A stretch of DNA of 5,091 nucleotides, taken from the NCBI GenBank assembly GCA_019310865.1, contig JAFDDL010000327.1, forward strand, positions 1-5,091, given 5' to 3'. Below are positions 1-5,091 of this stretch, piece by piece (positions within the stretch are counted from its first letter, which is position 1; each line of letters starts with the position of its first letter). The position numbers and the translations under genes were made by a program. The notes under the pieces are model-generated. The model was not told the origin of the DNA. It was given only the letters and a program-made list of their open reading frames with translations, and searched no databases. Source of the stretch: Deltaproteobacteria bacterium (lineage in GTDB: Bacteria > Desulfobacterota > Desulfobacteria > Desulfobacterales > JAFDDL01).

Positions 1-162
1 TTGATTGGTCTCATCATGAGCCGAAAATTTGGCCCGTCTCCGGACATACTTTTGATATAACTGGTGTTTCACCAGTCGCTCCACCATGACCACTGTGGTT
101 TTGTCCATCTTGTCACTAACTACGGTCCCCAACAGCTGTCTCTTATTTCCTCGCTTTTTCAT
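1..162 (-). CDS. rpsQ: 30S ribosomal protein S17, N-terminal part (cut by window edge)
   Basis: S17 is a small OB-fold protein of the 30S body that binds 16S rRNA early in assembly. The 54 visible residues begin [20 protein letters not shown] and continue with VERLVKH, then [13 protein letters not shown]. These are the hallmark S17 segments: the first beta-strands with VVSDKMDKT, then the basic YVRRR stretch. The gene runs off the window at base 1, and about 30 further residues would be expected from family length. The ATG at 160-162 is chosen because the protein aligns from there. An in-frame TTG two codons earlier (166-168) is possible. No Shine-Dalgarno motif is visible before either start. 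The stop codon of rpmC lies 9 nt upstream in the same frame, so translation is probably coupled to rpmC. Identity is secure; only the exact start is open. Confidence 0.95.
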   Translation of the reverse strand, partial: MKKRGNKRQLLGTVVSDKMDKTTVVMVERLVKHQLYQKYVRRRAKFSAHDETNQ

Positions 163-171
163 GGCCAATTA

Positions 172-378
172 CTATTCTTGAGTTTTTTGCTTGTTTACGG
201 TTTCAGCGATAATGGTCTTCACCCTGGCGATGTCGCACTTGGCTTCTTTAAGTTTCACGGAATTTTCGAGCTGCCCGGTTTCGTGCTGAAACCGGAGGTT
301 GAAAAACTCCTGCTCAAGATCCGACGCTTTCCGCTGCATCTCTTCCAAGCTCAGTTCCCTAATTTCACTCGGTTTCAT
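172..378 (-). CDS. rpmC: 50S ribosomal protein L29
   Basis: L29 is a short two-helix protein near the exit of the 50S polypeptide tunnel, where it contacts L23 and forms part of the nascent-chain docking area. The 68-residue product has normal family length. It begins [15 protein letters not shown] and contains the conserved FFNLRFQHETGQLEN stretch at about residues 25-39, followed by a second helix (LKEAKCDIARVKTII). Its ATG overlaps the rplP stop by one base (TAATG), a sign of translational coupling. A GAGG-containing segment lies roughly 10 nt upstream, inside the end of rplP. It ends in TAG, immediately followed in frame by TAA, and rpsQ starts 9 nt after the TAG. The start is well supported by homology and overlap. 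Confidence 0.97.
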   Translation of the reverse strand: MKPSEIRELSLEEMQRKASDLEQEFFNLRFQHETGQLENSVKLKEAKCDIARVKTIIAETVNKQKTQE

Positions 379-791
379 TACAACTCGCCTCTTTCTACAA
401 ATCTAGTCTTTATCGGAAGTTTATGAGCAGCCAGACGAAACGCTTCATGCGCCATTTCCCTGTCAACACCTTCAATTTCGTAAAGGACTCTTCCGGGTTT
501 AATTACAGCGACCCATGCCTCCGGTGGCCCCTTTCCCTTGCCCATCCGGACTTCAGCAGGCTTCTTTGTAACGGGCTTGTCCGGGAAAATACGAATCCAC
601 ATCTTCCCCCCACGCTTAACATAGCGCGTCATGGCAATCCGAGCAGCCTCGATCTGTTTGGATGAGATATATCCGCACTCAACCGCCTGCAAACCGAATT
701 CACCGAAACTCAGCCGTCCGCCCCGCTCAGCGACACCCCTCATTCTGCCGCGTTGTTGCTTTCTGAATTTTACCTTTTTGGGACTCAGCAT
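378..791 (-). CDS. rplP: 50S ribosomal protein L16
   Basis: L16 binds 23S rRNA near the A-site and helps position aminoacyl-tRNA; it is added late in 50S maturation. The 137 residues match the usual length. Typical segments are the N-terminal [19 protein letters not shown], then [14 protein letters not shown] (about 24-37), [20 protein letters not shown] (54-73) and the central [16 protein letters not shown] loop (78-93). Arg82 in that loop corresponds to the arginine hydroxylated in E. coli L16 (Arg81); whether it is modified here cannot be seen. The start has a good AGGAG motif at 798-802, 6 nt upstream. It lies 17 nt after rpsC, and its stop overlaps the rpmC start by one base. Confidence 0.98.
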   Translation of the reverse strand: MLSPKKVKFRKQQRGRMRGVAERGGRLSFGEFGLQAVECGYISSKQIEAARIAMTRYVKRGGKMWIRIFPDKPVTKKPAEVRMGKGKGPPEAWVAVIKPGRVLYEIEGVDREMAHEAFRLAAHKLPIKTRFVERGEL

Positions 792-808
792 GTATAACTC
801 CTAATCGA

Positions 809-1462
809 TTAAGCTTTACCCGGCTCAACCTGATCTTTTTTAAGAATTTCTCCCTTAAAGATGAATACTTTCACACCGATAGCACCGTATGTGGTGCGCG
901 CCTCCGTGAAACCATAATCGATATCAGCGCGCAGCGTATGCAGTGGGATTCGACCTTCCTTATACCATTCCGTTCGTGCCATTTCCGCACCACCCAAACG
1001 CCCTGAGCAGATTATTTTTACCCCCTGGGCGCCGAAACGCATTGCGGAAGAAACACCGCGTTTCATGGCTCGCCTGAAGGCGACGCGCCGCATAATTTGC
1101 GTGGCAACATTTTCGGCCAACAGTTGGGCATCGATCTCTGGTTTACGAACCTCTTGGATATCAATGAATACTTCCTGGGAGACCATCTTTTCCAAGTCTC
1201 TTTTGAGCTGTTCGATCTCCGCACCCTTTTTCCCGATTACGATACCCGGTCGGGCCGTAAAAATTCTCAATCGAACACGCTTCGAGGATCTTTCAATTTC
1301 GATCCGTGAGATACCGGCGTGCGCCAGCTTTTTCTTTAAAAATTTGCGGAGGTTGTAATCCTCAAAAATATAGTCCGAATATTTTTTTTCGGCATACCAC
1401 CTGGATTCCCATGTTTTTACTATTCCTAATCTTAAACCGATTGGATTTACTTTCTGACCCAA
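809..1462 (-). CDS. rpsC: 30S ribosomal protein S3, TTG start
   Basis: S3 sits in the 30S head at the mRNA entry channel and contributes, with S4 and S5, to mRNA unwinding. The 217-residue product starts [16 protein letters not shown], the standard S3 N-terminus. A type II KH domain follows, with its GKKG loop at residues 77-80 ([10 protein letters not shown]). The C-terminal domain includes FRRAMKRG (129-136), [15 protein letters not shown] (153-167), [11 protein letters not shown] (175-184) and [10 protein letters not shown] (196-205). The basic FRRAMKR stretch aligns with the E. coli residues linked to helicase activity. It is shorter than E. coli S3 (233 aa) because it lacks the extended basic tail. 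The start codon is TTG, preceded by a near-perfect AAGGAGG seven bases away, so the choice of start is firm. The Shine-Dalgarno sequence overlaps the rplV stop. Confidence 0.98.
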   Translation of the reverse strand: MGQKVNPIGLRLGIVKTWESRWYAEKKYSDYIFEDYNLRKFLKKKLAHAGISRIEIERSSKRVRLRIFTARPGIVIGKKGAEIEQLKRDLEKMVSQEVFIDIQEVRKPEIDAQLLAENVATQIMRRVAFRRAMKRGVSSAMRFGAQGVKIICSGRLGGAEMARTEWYKEGRIPLHTLRADIDYGFTEARTTYGAIGVKVFIFKGEILKKDQVEPGKA

Positions 1463-1469
1463 ACCGTAT

Positions 1470-1476
1470 CCTCCTT
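1470..1476 (-). promoter_or_regulatory. Strong ribosome-binding site of rpsC (AAGGAGG)
   Basis: On the minus strand the motif AAGGAGG lies 7 nt upstream of the rpsC TTG codon. It partly overlaps the rplV TAA stop (TAAAGGAGG). It is the longest anti-16S match seen in the window. It fixes TTG at 1462 as the start of rpsC and probably compensates for the weak start codon. Confidence 0.9.
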
Positions 1477-1817
1477 TACGACGACGACTCTTCGGCTAAT
1501 ATGACCGTAATATGGGCGGTCCGTTTCAATATACGAGTTCCCCTGCCGCGGGCTCTGGCCCGAAACCGCTTCAACACCGGCCCCTGATCTGCGGTAATCT
1601 CCCGGATCACAAGTGAATCGACATCAAGATCGTAATTATGATCTGCATTGGCCACTGCACTGTTGAGAAGCTTTTCCAGAATGCGTGCTGATTTCTGGGG
1701 CATGAATTTAATCTTGTTCATCCCTGTTTCTACCGGCTGTCCTTTTATATCCCCGACCAATTTACGCACCTTTTGAGGTGAAATGCGAGCATATCGCAAT
1801 ACGGCTCTAACCTCCAT
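1476..1817 (-). CDS. rplV: 50S ribosomal protein L22
   Basis: L22 binds all domains of 23S rRNA, and its long beta-hairpin lines the narrowest part of the peptide exit tunnel near the macrolide site. The 113 residues match family length. The N-terminal globular part has [18 protein letters not shown] (4-21), then [20 protein letters not shown] (42-61). The hairpin covers about residues 79-105, with the basic tip [13 protein letters not shown]. No insertion or deletion in the hairpin, of the kind that gives erythromycin resistance, is obvious. The start is an ATG with GGAG about 10 nt upstream and a second, more distant AAGGAG at 1833-1838. It lies 27 nt after rpsS and 13 nt before rpsC. Confidence 0.98.
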   Translation of the reverse strand: MEVRAVLRYARISPQKVRKLVGDIKGQPVETGMNKIKFMPQKSARILEKLLNSAVANADHNYDLDVDSLVIREITADQGPVLKRFRARARGRGTRILKRTAHITVILAEESSS

Positions 1818-1844
1818 GGCAGTTTATCTCCACTCCTTATATGA

Positions 1845-2123
1845 CTACTTCAATTTAGACTTCTTGTCCCCGGCATGTCCATAATATGTCCGCGTGGGGG
1901 AAAATTCTCCCAACTTATGCCCTACCATATTTTCAGAAACAAAAACCGGGACAAACTTCTTCCCATTATGGACCGCAAAGGTAATACCCACCATTTCCGG
2001 GATGATCGTGGACCGCCTGGACCATGTCTTAATCACCTGGTTTGAGCGGTTCTCTTGAGCGGTAAGCACTTTACTCAATAACTTCGGGTCAACAAAAGGC
2101 CCTTTTTTTAAAGACCGTGGCAT
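1845..2123 (-). CDS. rpsS: 30S ribosomal protein S19
   Basis: S19 is a 30S head protein that, with S13, contacts the 50S subunit and the A-site region. The 92-residue product is normal length. It begins [16 protein letters not shown] and contains [16 protein letters not shown] (31-46), [12 protein letters not shown] (51-62), [18 protein letters not shown] (66-83) and a basic tail ending KKSKLK. The open frame extends 39 codons further upstream into rplB, but MPRS is the universal N-terminus. It has AGGAG 5 nt before its ATG, so the longer form is rejected. It begins 13 nt after the rplB stop and ends in TAG. Confidence 0.98.
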   Translation of the reverse strand: MPRSLKKGPFVDPKLLSKVLTAQENRSNQVIKTWSRRSTIIPEMVGITFAVHNGKKFVPVFVSENMVGHKLGEFSPTRTYYGHAGDKKSKLK

Positions 2124-2128
2124 AACTG

Positions 2129-2133
2129 CTCCT
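2129..2133 (-). promoter_or_regulatory. Ribosome-binding site of rpsS (AGGAG), decides the start
   Basis: AGGAG on the minus strand, 5 nt upstream of the ATG at 2121-2123, lies in the 13-nt gap after rplB. It supports starting S19 at MPRSLKKG rather than at the upstream in-frame ATG inside rplB. Confidence 0.85.
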
Positions 2134-2136
2134 GTT

Positions 2137-2961
2137 CTATTTGGTTCGCCTTTTAACGATGAAACGATCGCTTCTCTTATTCTTTCGTGTCCTAAATCCT
2201 TTGGTCGGCATTCCCCAGGGGCTGCACGGGTGACGTCCACCGGAAGACCGACCTTCGCCCCCGCCCATGGGGTGATCCACAGGGTTCATCGCAACGCCAC
2301 GGACCTTGGGTCGTCTGCCAAGCCAACGTTTGCGCCCGGCTTTTCCCAGCGAAATGTTTTCGTTCATTACATTTCCCAGTTGGCCGATGGTTGCCTGGCA
2401 GTTTATCCGGATCATTCGAACCTCTCCGGAAGGCAGTTTGACCAAGGCATACGGGTCTTCTTTTGCCATCAGCTGTGCAAAGGTTCCCGCACTTCGAACC
2501 AGCTGGCCACCAGTACCCTGCCGCAGTTCGATGTTATGAATGTGGGTACCCAGGGGAATGTTTTTCAGGGGCAATGAATTCCCCGGCTGAATGTCGGCAT
2601 CTGACCCGGACATCACGGTACTTCCAACCGCTAAGTTAACCGGAGCCAGAATGTAGCGTTTTTCACCATCCACATAATGAAGTAGGGCAATTCGTGTGGT
2701 GCGATTTGGATCGTACTCGATTGCCGCAACCTTTGCGGGTATGCCGGTCTTGTCCCGTTTGAAGTCAATTACGCGATAGTGACGCTTTTGGCCACCGCCG
2801 CGATGCCGACAGGTAATTCGGCCGTTGGCGTTTCGCCCACCGCTCTTTTTCAGCTTTTTTAGCAAGCTCTTTTCCGGTCGCTTCTTCGTAATTTCCTCAA
2901 AGGTTTCGAATGCCTGGAATCTTCGTCCAGGTGATGTCGGTTTGACTTTTCTAACTGCCAT
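2137..2961 (-). CDS. rplB: 50S ribosomal protein L2
   Basis: L2 is a primary 23S rRNA-binding protein needed for subunit association and for peptidyl-transferase centre assembly. The 274-residue product matches the family length of about 273-277. Visible signatures are the N-terminal [10 protein letters not shown] (7-16), [20 protein letters not shown] (41-60), the OB/SH3-like core with [16 protein letters not shown] (81-96), and the C-terminal [17 protein letters not shown] (222-238). His230 in that last motif corresponds to the conserved E. coli His229. The tail is strongly basic. A GAGAGG motif at 2967-2972 lies 5 nt upstream of the ATG. The gene follows rplW after a 68-nt spacer, the longest gap in the window, which holds an inverted repeat. 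It ends in TAG. Confidence 0.99.
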   Translation of the reverse strand: MAVRKVKPTSPGRRFQAFETFEEITKKRPEKSLLKKLKKSGGRNANGRITCRHRGGGQKRHYRVIDFKRDKTGIPAKVAAIEYDPNRTTRIALLHYVDGEKRYILAPVNLAVGSTVMSGSDADIQPGNSLPLKNIPLGTHIHNIELRQGTGGQLVRSAGTFAQLMAKEDPYALVKLPSGEVRMIRINCQATIGQLGNVMNENISLGKAGRKRWLGRRPKVRGVAMNPVDHPMGGGEGRSSGGRHPCSPWGMPTKGFRTRKNKRSDRFIVKRRTK

Positions 2962-2973
2962 GCTCGCCTCTCT

Positions 2974-3023
2974 TACCGGTTATCTTTGCCTGACACTGCT
3001 ACAAGAAATTCATTCAACCGGTA
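2974..3023 (-). repeat. Inverted repeat in the rplW-rplB spacer, candidate mRNA hairpin
   Basis: On the minus strand TACCGGTT (3016-3023) is followed, after 34 nt, by its exact complement AACCGGTA (2974-2981). A further G-U pair is possible inside. Each arm also contains the palindrome ACCGGT. The downstream arm ends one base before the GAGAGG ribosome-binding motif of rplB (2967-2972), so a hairpin would abut that site. There is no U-run after it, so it does not look like an intrinsic terminator. Whether it forms or regulates anything is inference. Confidence 0.45.
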
Positions 3024-3029
3024 TTAAAA

Positions 3030-3317
3030 TTATACGCCCTCGAAAAACTCAATCCGTTCACCGGGCATCAATCTCACCGTCGCTTTCTTCCAATCCCGCC
3101 GCTTTCCAAGAATCCTGCCCCGTCGTTTCATCTTACCGGATACCTGTGCGGTTTTAACACCACCGACCTTTACATTGAAAATCGTTTCCACAGCCCGTTT
3201 AATTTCGATCCGATTGGCGCGACGATCCACCTCAAAGACAACCTGATTGTTCGCCTCTTTCATAAGGGTCGTCTTTTCCGTTACAATGGGCCGTTTGATA
3301 ATCTCATATGGGTTCAT
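3030..3317 (-). CDS. rplW: 50S ribosomal protein L23
   Basis: L23 sits at the tunnel exit and is the docking point for trigger factor and the signal recognition particle. The 95-residue product is of usual size. It starts [17 protein letters not shown]; Glu14 aligns with E. coli Glu18, the residue known for trigger-factor binding. It continues with [20 protein letters not shown] (28-47), [20 protein letters not shown] (49-68) and [20 protein letters not shown] (75-94). The ATG overlaps the rplD TGA by four bases (ATGA). A strong GGAGG at 3323-3327, inside the end of rplD, is 5 nt upstream. This arrangement suggests tight coupling of L23 to L4 synthesis. Confidence 0.98.
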   Translation of the reverse strand: MNPYEIIKRPIVTEKTTLMKEANNQVVFEVDRRANRIEIKRAVETIFNVKVGGVKTAQVSGKMKRRGRILGKRRDWKKATVRLMPGERIEFFEGV

Positions 3318-3934
3318 GCAAGCCTCCCCTCAATCCCCGTGATGGACGGCGCCAGCAATATCAAATTTTCATATGCCAGCAGATCGTAAACATTGACGCC
3401 TTCACATCTGAGTACTTTCACATCCGGAATGTTCCGGGAAGATCGCTCAAGGCTTTTATCTTCTCTATCGGTAACGATTAATGCATTTGTAACATTCAAC
3501 GCTTTGAGAACTGAAACGACCTGCCTGGTTTTGACCTCCGGCAGGTCAATCTGGTCAACAATCATTAATTTATTGTCTTTCAGTTTACTCGAAAGGGCCA
3601 TTTTCAACGCCAGCCGCCTGACCTTCTTTGGCACCTTGTATGCATATGAGCGTGGATCCGGACCGAATACAGACCCACCGCCTCTTAAAAGCGGGGACTT
3701 GATATCGCCGCGCCTGGCACGACCCGTCCCCTTCTGGCGAAACAATTTCCGACCGCTCCCCCGAATGTCACTTCTATGTTTCACCGCAGCAGTTCCCCGA
3801 CGCCGCTTCGCCATCTGCATTCTGACGACTTCGTGCAACACACTCGATTTCACCGGGATATCAAAGATCTGATCCGATAAATCCAACTGGGAAACTTTTT
3901 CACCTTTTTGGTTTAATACGTCTATTACAGCCAT
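3314..3934 (-). CDS. rplD: 50S ribosomal protein L4
   Basis: L4 binds 23S rRNA domain I, and its extended loop reaches the exit tunnel. In E. coli it is also the autogenous repressor of the S10 operon. The 206 residues from MAVIDVLN are normal length. The loop covers about residues 42-100 and contains [20 protein letters not shown] (58-77) and [13 protein letters not shown] (80-92). Lys68 corresponds to the E. coli Lys63 associated with macrolide resistance and is unchanged. The globular part ends [16 protein letters not shown]. The frame has two ATGs two codons apart (3940 and 3934). The second is preferred because the only Shine-Dalgarno-like motif, AGCGG (3942-3946), is 7 nt from it but 1 nt from the first. 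That site is weak. It is the only gene here ending in TGA. Confidence 0.96.
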   Translation of the reverse strand: MAVIDVLNQKGEKVSQLDLSDQIFDIPVKSSVLHEVVRMQMAKRRRGTAAVKHRSDIRGSGRKLFRQKGTGRARRGDIKSPLLRGGGSVFGPDPRSYAYKVPKKVRRLALKMALSSKLKDNKLMIVDQIDLPEVKTRQVVSVLKALNVTNALIVTDREDKSLERSSRNIPDVKVLRCEGVNVYDLLAYENLILLAPSITGIEGRLA

Positions 3935-3944
3935 AATCATACCG

Positions 3945-3973
3945 CTTGATTGCTATTCTTTGTTTATATCAAG
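3945..3973 (-). repeat. Short inverted repeat just upstream of rplD
   Basis: In the rplC-rplD spacer, minus-strand CTTGAT (3968-3973) is followed after 17 nt by its complement ATCAAG (3945-3950). The downstream arm overlaps the weak AGCGG ribosome-binding motif of rplD (3942-3946). A six-pair stem rich in A-U could occur by chance. It is noted because the spacer is unusually long for this operon and the arm covers a translation start region. Confidence 0.3.
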
Positions 3974-3997
3974 TGAGGTCGCACACCGTCTGCAACA

Positions 3998-4627
3998 TTA
4001 TTTGGCAATTTTGGATTTTTTTAAGGTAACCAGAGCAGACTTGTGCCCAGGAATCGCGCCTTTGATCAGGATCAGGTTATCATCCGATCGAATATCGACA
4101 ATTTCTAGATTACGAACCGTTTGACGCGCCGCACCGTATTGGCCCGGCATTTTCTTACCTTTTACAACCTTAGCCGGCCAGGCGCTGCATCCGATAGATC
4201 CCGGCATTCGCTTATTATGACTCCCGTGCGTCATAGGCCCACGATGAAATCCGTATCGTTTGATTGTACCGGCGAAACCACGGCCTTTGGTCGTGCCCGT
4301 TACATCGATTCGCTCACCGACTTCAAAGATCTCCGGTTCAATCGCCTGACCCACCTTATAATTTTCAGGATCATCCACATTAAATTCTCGCAACGCCGAA
4401 AAACTGCCGCCACTTTTGGATAGATGGCCCTGCATCGGTTTGTTAATCCGAGACGGTTTTTTTTCACCGAATCCGATTTGAAGGGCGTTATACCCATCGG
4501 AATCAAGCGTTTTGATCTGGGTCACCACACAGGGACCCACTTGGACAACCGTCACAGGAATATACCGCCCGTCACTCGTAAATTGGCCGGTCATACCCAG
4601 CTTTTTACCTATCATTCCTTTACACAT
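3998..4627 (-). CDS. rplC: 50S ribosomal protein L3
   Basis: L3 is one of the first proteins to bind 23S rRNA, and its extension approaches the peptidyl-transferase centre. The 209-residue product is normal length. It begins MCKGMIGKKLGMTGQF and includes VTVVQVGPCVVTQIKT (25-40), DVTGTTKGRGFAGTIKRYGF (108-127), GPMTHGSHNKRMPGSIG (130-146) and KGKKMPGQYGAARQTV (156-171). The position of the glutamine methylated by PrmB in E. coli (Gln150, context GQNQTPG) reads GCSAWPA here, so that acceptor is absent. The first ATG (4627) is used because MCKG fits remembered relatives. Its nearest purine-rich motif, AAGGGG (4639-4644), is rather far at 11 nt. It follows rpsJ by 20 nt. Confidence 0.98.
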   Translation of the reverse strand: MCKGMIGKKLGMTGQFTSDGRYIPVTVVQVGPCVVTQIKTLDSDGYNALQIGFGEKKPSRINKPMQGHLSKSGGSFSALREFNVDDPENYKVGQAIEPEIFEVGERIDVTGTTKGRGFAGTIKRYGFHRGPMTHGSHNKRMPGSIGCSAWPAKVVKGKKMPGQYGAARQTVRNLEIVDIRSDDNLILIKGAIPGHKSALVTLKKSKIAK

Positions 4628-4647
4628 TTCTGCTACGGCCCCTTACG

Positions 4648-4959
4648 CTACAGTTTAATCTCAACATCGACACCCGGTGACAGATCAAGTTTCATCAGAG
4701 CATCCACGGTCTGCTGAGTCGGATCTTCGATATCGAGCAGTCGTTTGTGCGTTCTCATTTCAAATTGCTCCCGTGATTTTTTGTTCACGTGGGGAGATCT
4801 CAACACACAGTATTTGTTGATCCGAGTCGGCAACGGAATCGGTCCCACCACCTTGGCACCTGTCTTTTTGGCAGTATCCAGTATATCCGCAGCCGATTGA
4901 TCCAATAGTTTATGATCGTATGCTTTGAGCCTGATCCGTATTTTGGTGTTCATTTTCAT
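4648..4959 (-). CDS. rpsJ: 30S ribosomal protein S10 (NusE)
   Basis: S10 is a 30S head protein; as NusE it also pairs with NusB in transcription antitermination and contacts NusG. The 103 residues from this start match the usual 101-105. Signatures are [18 protein letters not shown] (6-23), the [13 protein letters not shown] loop (38-50), [19 protein letters not shown] (55-73) and [16 protein letters not shown] (86-101). Three starts are open: TTG at 4968, ATG at 4959 and ATG at 4953. The ATG at 4959 is chosen as a compromise of length and distance from AGGA (4972-4975). That motif is only 3 nt from the TTG and 12 nt from the ATG. The gene lies 17 nt after tuf and ends in TAG. Confidence 0.96.
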   Translation of the reverse strand: MKMNTKIRIRLKAYDHKLLDQSAADILDTAKKTGAKVVGPIPLPTRINKYCVLRSPHVNKKSREQFEMRTHKRLLDIEDPTQQTVDALMKLDLSPGVDVEIKL

Positions 4960-4971
4960 GGATAGCAACTT

Positions 4972-4975
4972 TCCT
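4972..4975 (-). promoter_or_regulatory. Putative ribosome-binding site of rpsJ (AGGA)
   Basis: AGGA sits directly after the tuf stop codon on the minus strand and is the only Shine-Dalgarno-like sequence before rpsJ. It is 12 nt from ATG 4959 and 3 nt from TTG 4968, so neither spacing is ideal and the rpsJ start is not settled by it. Confidence 0.5.
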
Positions 4976-4976
4976 G

Positions 4977-5091
4977 TTATTCGATAATTTCGCTGACCAC
5001 GCCGGCACCGACCGTACGGCCGCCTTCACGCACCGCAAAGCGAAGCTCTTTTTCCATGGCAATGGGCGTTATCAACTCCGCCGATATCGTG
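4977..5091 (-). CDS. tuf: Elongation factor Tu, C-terminal end (cut by window edge)
   Basis: EF-Tu is the GTPase that carries aminoacyl-tRNA to the ribosomal A site. Only the last 37 codons and the TAA stop are present, all from beta-barrel domain 3. The text [20 protein letters not shown] followed by [13 protein letters not shown] is the classic EF-Tu terminus; E. coli has [16 protein letters not shown]. The frame is complete to the stop with no damage. Its place immediately before rpsJ is the known str-S10 junction (rpsL-rpsG-fusA-tuf-rpsJ in many bacteria), so rpsL, rpsG and fusA may lie further upstream. No terminator or promoter fits in the 17 nt before rpsJ, implying shared transcription. 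Confidence 0.96.
   Translation of the reverse strand, partial: TISAELITPIAMEKELRFAVREGGRTVGAGVVSEIIE

Noticed and set aside
2102..2114. Slippery-looking sequence T TTA AAA AAA G near the start of rpsS, and A8 runs in rpsC (1382-1389) and rplC (4457-4464), as possible frameshift sites.
   Set aside because: They encode conserved residues (SLKKG in S19, EKK in S3 and L3), the normal frames continue intact, and no alternative-frame product or stimulatory structure is evident.
2124..2240. A 39-codon upstream extension of rpsS into rplB.
   Set aside because: S19 proteins start at MPRSLKKG, there is an AGGAG directly before that ATG, and the extension is rplB sequence in another frame.
2974..3023. 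The rplW-rplB inverted repeat as an intrinsic terminator.
   Set aside because: The loop is long, no U-run follows, and the next gene's ribosome-binding site comes directly after it.
4300..4506. A minus-strand frame of 68 codons inside rplC.
   Set aside because: It lies wholly within the L3 gene in a different frame and shows no recognisable protein or ribosome-binding site.
64..4717. Plus-strand open frames of 70-159 codons, for example 3393-3872, 2230-2577 and 4424-4717.
   Set aside because: All lie opposite well-identified ribosomal-protein genes, match no family I recognise, and are explained as antisense shadows of constrained coding sequence.
1..5091. A hidden novel system, mobile element, CRISPR array or tRNA.
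   Set aside because: Nearly all of the window is accounted for by twelve conserved ribosomal or translation genes with gaps below 70 nt. No repeats of array type, no transposase and no tRNA-like cloverleaf was seen.

Overview
The window is the first part of the conserved bacterial S10 ribosomal-protein operon, carried entirely on the minus strand, with the 3' end of the EF-Tu gene directly upstream. In transcription order, from high to low coordinates, it reads: tuf (last 37 codons), rpsJ, rplC, rplD, rplW, rplB, rpsS, rplV, rpsC, rplP, rpmC and rpsQ (first 54 codons). This is the canonical S10 order, and the tuf neighbour marks the str-S10 junction seen in many bacteria. Both end genes are cut by the window edges. 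All the internal reading frames are intact, and most have lengths usual for their families.

The organism is a bacterium of moderate GC content, close to 50% by eye. The protein sequences look most like Desulfobacterota (the former delta-proteobacterial sulfate reducers). Examples are L3 beginning MCKGMIGKKLGMT, L2 beginning [16 protein letters not shown] and EF-Tu ending [10 protein letters not shown]. This placement is an inference from remembered family patterns, not from a search.

Layout: the genes are tightly packed, and every gap is under 70 nt. rplP/rpmC share one base (TAATG) and rplD/rplW share four (ATGA). Most other gaps are 9-27 nt. The two exceptions are the rplC-rplD spacer (63 nt to the preferred start) and the rplW-rplB spacer (68 nt). 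Each carries an inverted repeat that touches or abuts the ribosome-binding region of the next gene. I see no convincing promoter or intrinsic terminator, so one polycistronic mRNA running in from tuf and out past rpsQ is the simplest reading.

Together the products are early and structural components of both ribosomal subunits. L2, L3, L4, L22, L23, L16 and L29 build the 50S peptidyl-transferase region and the exit tunnel. S3, S10, S17 and S19 belong to the 30S head and body. EF-Tu delivers aminoacyl-tRNA. No mobile element, CRISPR array, RNA gene or novel system is visible. The points worth a second look concern translational control: spacer hairpins, absence of room for an E. coli-type S10 leader, an in-frame tandem stop between rpmC and rpsQ, a TTG start for rpsC, and frequent TAG stops.
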